Of a stretch of DNA of 8,852 nucleotides, positions 6,676 to 8,852 are shown in pieces; position 1 is the stretch's first letter; every line of letters starts with the position of its first letter. The stretch comes from DBFJGL01 sp048394785. GTDB lineage: Bacteria > Bacillota > Clostridia > Christensenellales > CAG-917. Made by a program: the position numbers and the translations under genes. The DNA lies in NCBI GenBank assembly GCA_048394785.1, contig DBFJGL010000068.1, forward strand, positions 1-8,852, in the 5' to 3' direction. The notes beneath the pieces were generated by a model. It was not told the origin of the DNA. It did not search any database and was given only the letters and a program-made list of their open reading frames with translations.

Positions 6676-7790
6676 TGCCTCCCCTTTCCGTTATGATAAA
6701 GCCTGCGTCGTCAAGGTGCAACCTCAGATGCCGCTATTGCTTTTATAACGATATTTCGGAGCTGCGGTGCGCGTCCGACAGAGGTCTGATGTCGCTTGAA
6801 ACGTTTGAGGATATAGTTAAAAAAGCGTTTGACTTTACGCGCGGAAAGCCGTTTATGTTATCCTTTCAGGGCGGTGAACCCTTAATTCGCGGAAAAGAGT
6901 TCTTTTCGGCCGCCGCGGATATTCTCAAAAAACACAACGTATATTCCTCCCCCGTTTTCGTCGCAATGCAGACCAACGGCACGCTCATCGACGAGGAGTG
7001 GTGCTCGATATTCAAAAAATTGAAATGCCTGGTCGGACTGTCGCTTGACGGAGATTCCCACGCCAACCGCAACCGCGTCGACGCGTCGGGAAAACCGGTG
7101 TTCGACGCCGTTATGAAAGCCGCGTCTCTGCTCAAAAAGAATAAGGTCGAGTTCAATATTTTGTCCGTGCTTACGGCAGAAGTAGCGCAGCGAATAACTG
7201 CCGTATATTCCTTTTTCAAACGTCACGGTTTCAAACATATTCAGTTTATCCCCTGCCTGCGTCCTATGACTGCGGGAGCGGACGGCAGACAGCTCGGCGC
7301 GCCGAATTACAACCTGCCCGACGAAAGCGGATTTTATATGTCCGCGGAAAATTACGAGCATTTTCTCAACAAGGGTTTTGACCAATACTACAAAGACTAT
7401 GCGTCGGGCAACTACATATCCGTGCGCAATTTCGACAACTTCGTGCAGAAAGTCAACGGAGGCTTCGCGGAGGTCTGCGGCGCAAACGGACATTGCTGTC
7501 ATCAATTCGTGATAGAAGGCGACGGCACCGTTTATCCCTGCGATTTCTACTGCCTCGACGCTTACGCTCTCGGAAATATAGCCGACAATGATTTTAACTC
7601 GTTGTCCGTGCACCCCGAGGCGATAAGGTTTATAAAAGAGTCTATATCCCTTACGTCGGACTGCGAAACCTGCGAATGTCTGCCCTACTGCAAAAACGGC
7701 TGCAAGCGCGAGCGCACAGATATAGACAAATGCGCCGCATATCGAAGTTTTTTCAAAAACGCGCTGCCGCGAATACGCAAAATGAAATAA
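6675..7790 (+). CDS. Anaerobic sulfatase-maturating enzyme (anSME), radical SAM/SPASM
   Basis: A 371-aa cytoplasmic enzyme that oxidises the sulfatase active-site Cys to formylglycine using SAM and iron-sulfur clusters, without oxygen. The radical SAM motif CNLRCRYC gives C15, C19 and C22, the same positions I recall for the Clostridium perfringens enzyme. GGEP (66-69) is the SAM-binding motif. The C-terminal SPASM domain supplies two auxiliary clusters: by spacing, C268, C274, C289 and C343 form one, and C330, C333, C339 and C353 the other. Asp290, directly after C289, matches the catalytic base. Length fits the family (about 370 aa), and no signal peptide is seen. The ATG overlaps the sulfatase TGA by one base (TGATG), with AGGAGAGG ending nine bases upstream. 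This arrangement strongly suggests the sulfatase is its dedicated substrate. Other SPASM peptide modifiers are possible in principle, but the neighbour makes anSME nearly certain. Confidence 0.95.
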   Translation: MPPLSVMIKPASSRCNLRCRYCFYNDISELRCASDRGLMSLETFEDIVKKAFDFTRGKPFMLSFQGGEPLIRGKEFFSAAADILKKHNVYSSPVFVAMQTNGTLIDEEWCSIFKKLKCLVGLSLDGDSHANRNRVDASGKPVFDAVMKAASLLKKNKVEFNILSVLTAEVAQRITAVYSFFKRHGFKHIQFIPCLRPMTAGADGRQLGAPNYNLPDESGFYMSAENYEHFLNKGFDQYYKDYASGNYISVRNFDNFVQKVNGGFAEVCGANGHCCHQFVIEGDGTVYPCDFYCLDAYALGNIADNDFNSLSVHPEAIRFIKESISLTSDCETCECLPYCKNGCKRERTDIDKCAAYRSFFKNALPRIRKMK

Positions 7791-8065
7791 ATACCCCCCT
7801 CTTTTGCAACTGTTGCAATAATCATATATTTTTCTCAGTCCATTGCTTATACGCGTACGTATCCGTATATTCGCGTAATTTCGCTCTGTTTTGCGCTGTA
7901 TGCCGCCCTGCGGATTTATCGCGCCTCTGCCGTCTGCTTGTCATTTAATGCCCCAATGACTTTATCCGCGCCTTTGTGCCGCTTTTAAGGCGATTATTTT
8001 GACATTCCGTATATTTTACGTTATTCGCACCATACTACATTCAAGCCTGATATAAGGAGGAAGAT
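7791..8065. other. Intergenic region after the maturase, weak dyads only
   Basis: I see no convincing gene in these 275 bp. Three modest inverted repeats occur. TTGCAA-CTG-TTGCAA (7804-7818) is followed a few bases later by a short T run. ACGCG/TACG pairs with CGTA/CGCGT (7851-7876) across a four-base bulge. CGCCTT pairs with AAGGCG (7969-7974 with 7987-7992) and is followed by ATTATTTT. The first or last could be a weak terminator for the sulfatase operon; neither is strong. Confidence 0.4.
7999..8027 (+). promoter_or_regulatory. Possible promoter for the small membrane protein gene
   Basis: A perfect -35 hexamer TTGACA (7999-8004) is followed after 17 bases by TATTCG (8022-8027), which matches only the first three bases of the -10 consensus. 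Its position, about 40-60 bases before the ATG at 8066, is sensible, but the -10 is poor. Confidence 0.3.
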
Positions 8066-8308
8066 ATGGATAAACAAAGAAAAACCGTTGATTTGACGGC
8101 TAAGCTCACCAACGTTATAATGATGGCTGTATTTCTTTTTGTCGCGCTTATGGCACTTTCGATTGGTCTTTATTTCTATTTCGTAGTGCTCGGCGGCGTA
8201 GGTTTTGCGGTCGGAATCGCAATGTTCGTACTTGCCGGACTCCTGTTCGCAAGCGGCGAGCTTATGTTCTTCACCAATCTCGGAAAACTCAAAATGAACG
8301 AAGGCTGA
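8066..8308 (+). CDS. Small two-helix membrane protein, function unknown
   Basis: I do not recognise this 80-aa protein. It begins with a polar, basic segment (MDKQRKTVDLTAKLT), followed by two hydrophobic stretches at about 16-38 and 41-63, the second rich in Gly, Ala and Val, and then a short tail ending KLKMNEG. A hairpin of two membrane helices with both ends in the cytoplasm is likely. The start is well supported by AAGGAGG (8054-8060) five bases before the ATG. The gene stands alone: 275 bp lie between it and the maturase, and the next gene is convergent. There is no lipobox, cysteine or obvious catalytic residue. A role as an accessory or stress-related membrane peptide is possible but not shown. 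The strong ribosome binding site and distinct membrane pattern argue that it is real. Confidence 0.72.
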   Translation: MDKQRKTVDLTAKLTNVIMMAVFLFVALMALSIGLYFYFVVLGGVGFAVGIAMFVLAGLLFASGELMFFTNLGKLKMNEG

Positions 8309-8309
8309 A

Positions 8310-8368
8310 AAGAACGTATTTTTGTTTCTTAAAACGTATGTTTATTCGTTGTAAGAAACATCGTTCTT
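8310..8368 (+). repeat. Long imperfect hairpin directly after the 80-aa gene
   Basis: Starting two bases after the stop codon, AAGAACG (8310-8316) pairs with CGTTCTT (8362-8368), TGTTTCTTA (8323-8331) pairs with TAAGAAACA (8352-8360), and AACG (8333-8336) pairs with CGTT (8347-8350). That is 20 base pairs with a six-by-one internal loop, a single mismatch and a ten-base terminal loop. AACGTAT is also repeated directly at 8313-8319 and 8333-8339. There is no T tract behind it, so it is not a simple terminator. Confidence 0.6.
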
Positions 8369-8372
8369 CGCA

Positions 8373-8397
8373 TCGGAGGAGCTATATGCTCCTCCGA
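8373..8397. repeat. Perfect ten-base-pair hairpin
   Basis: TCGGAGGAGC (8373-8382) and GCTCCTCCGA (8388-8397) are perfectly complementary around the loop TATAT. The 5' arm contains a GGAGG Shine-Dalgarno-like core, and the 3' arm the complementary CCTCC. No T tract follows directly. It lies between the preceding dyad and the terminator. Confidence 0.75.
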
Positions 8398-8413
8398 AGT
8401 CGGACGACTACAT

Positions 8414-8440
8414 AAAAACCGCGGAATTGCCGCGGTTTTT
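8414..8440. terminator. Bidirectional Rho-independent terminator
   Basis: AAAAACCGCGG (8414-8424) pairs perfectly with CCGCGGTTTTT (8430-8440) around the loop AATTG. The GC-rich core is six base pairs and is flanked by A5 and T5, so a U tract forms on either strand. It sits between the convergent 80-aa gene and the cyclophilin gene and can end both transcripts. Confidence 0.92.
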
Positions 8441-8473
8441 ACTTGACGCTATTACCCGTTTTATTCAAAATTT

Positions 8474-8498
8474 TGTTTTCTTAATGGATAAGAAAATA
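8474..8498. repeat. AT-rich hairpin downstream of the cyclophilin gene
   Basis: TTTTCTTA (8476-8483) pairs with TAAGAAAA (8489-8496) around ATGGA, extended by one G-T and one T-A pair. It lies in the 3' region of the minus-strand cyclophilin transcript, before the shared terminator. Its arms share the CTTA/TAAG core and flanking T/A runs with the hairpin at 8310-8368. It lacks a GC-rich stem, so it is unlikely to terminate transcription by itself. Confidence 0.5.
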
Positions 8499-8522
8499 TT
8501 TCGTTTATTACGACTCGTCGGT

Positions 8523-8852
8523 CTAAGCTTTTTCAACAAAATAGACTTCTTTCATTTTCTGTTCCGCAACAGGTCTGTCGCCGTATGAAGTCTTTGTGCA
8601 CGCAATTTCGTCCACTGTGTCCATGCCCTCTACAACCGCGCCGAAAGCCGCGTACTGTCCGTCGAGAAATCTGGCGTCAACATGACAGATGAAGAATTGC
8701 GACGACGCGGAATTCGGGTTTTGACTGCGAGCCATCGATATAGTTCCGCGGCTGTGCGACAGAGGGTTTTTGACTCCGTTCATAGCAAATTCGCCCTTTA
8801 TATTTTTGTCGCTGCCGCCCATTCCCGTGCCCGTAGGGTCGCCGCCCTGTAT
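8523..8852 (-). CDS. Cyclophilin-type peptidyl-prolyl cis-trans isomerase, 5' end beyond window
   Basis: The C-terminal 109 residues are present; the frame stays open to the right edge, so the N-terminus and the catalytic Arg region are missing. The enzyme interconverts cis and trans peptide bonds before proline during protein folding. Cyclophilin landmarks are IQGGDPTGTGMGGSD at the edge, then KGEF, the SHSRGTISMARS segment, SSQFFICH, and FLDGQYAAFGAVVEGMD. The position usually holding Trp121 of human cyclophilin A is Phe here, as in many bacterial forms. An internal Met at 8822 is not the start, because the conserved QGGDP motif lies upstream of it in the same frame. It ends with TAG (8525-8523), converges on the 80-aa gene and shares its terminator. 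Whether it is cytosolic or a secreted lipoprotein depends on the missing N-terminus. Confidence 0.94.
   Translation of the reverse strand: MQGGDPTGTGMGGSDKNIKGEFAMNGVKNPLSHSRGTISMARSQNPNSASSQFFICHVDARFLDGQYAAFGAVVEGMDTVDEIACTKTSYGDRPVAEQKMKEVYFVEKA

Noticed and set aside
6882..7613. Minus-strand open frame of 243 codons under the maturase
   Set aside because: It is a shadow of the anSME gene, whose plus frame has all the cluster cysteines.
7676..7948. Plus-strand open frame of 90 codons at the maturase 3' end
   Set aside because: Its first third overlaps the SPASM cysteine region in another frame, and the rest is low-complexity intergenic sequence without a good ribosome binding site.
8523..8822. 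Complete short cyclophilin starting at Met 8822
   Set aside because: The conserved IQGGDPTGTG motif continues upstream in frame to the window edge, so this Met is internal and the gene is truncated by the window.

Overview
The window looks like chromosomal DNA from an anaerobic, Gram-positive-type bacterium, most likely an uncultured Clostridia-like member of the Bacillota. The reasons are a KtrAB-type potassium uptake system, Shine-Dalgarno sequences of the GGAGG and AGGTG type, and a sulfatase paired with an oxygen-independent radical SAM maturase (anSME). No mobile element, tRNA, rRNA or CRISPR array was seen. The taxonomic assignment is inference.

Left half (1-4352, minus strand): four closely spaced genes read leftwards and look like one transcription unit, ktrB - ktrA - mscS - clc. 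The gaps are 8, 49 and 19 bp, and the last gene runs off the left edge. Together they encode K+ uptake (KtrB pore and KtrA gating subunit), a small-conductance mechanosensitive channel, and a ClC-type chloride channel or Cl-/H+ antiporter. The likely joint role is turgor and ion homeostasis: loading K+, venting solutes on hypo-osmotic shock, and moving the counter-anion.

Centre (4353-4578): an AT-rich divergent intergenic region separates the ktr operon from the rightward genes. It holds a good candidate promoter close to the sulfatase gene and a -10-like TATAAT facing ktrB.

Right-centre (4579-7790, plus strand): a 698-aa sulfatase with five N-terminal membrane segments overlaps by one base the gene for a 371-aa anaerobic sulfatase-maturating enzyme. 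The sulfatase carries the Cys-type signature CSPSR that is converted to formylglycine. The maturase carries all eleven expected cluster cysteines. This substrate-maturase pair is the most distinctive part of the window. Three details stand out: the membrane topology raises a question of when maturation can occur, a usually catalytic His is replaced by Asn, and there is a dockerin-like Asp/Asn/Gly loop in the catalytic domain.

Right end (7791-8852): a 275-bp gap with weak dyads leads to a small two-helix membrane protein (80 aa) of unknown function. It is followed by a run of three hairpins, the last a strong bidirectional terminator, and then by a convergent cyclophilin-type peptidyl-prolyl isomerase gene whose 5' end lies beyond the right edge.
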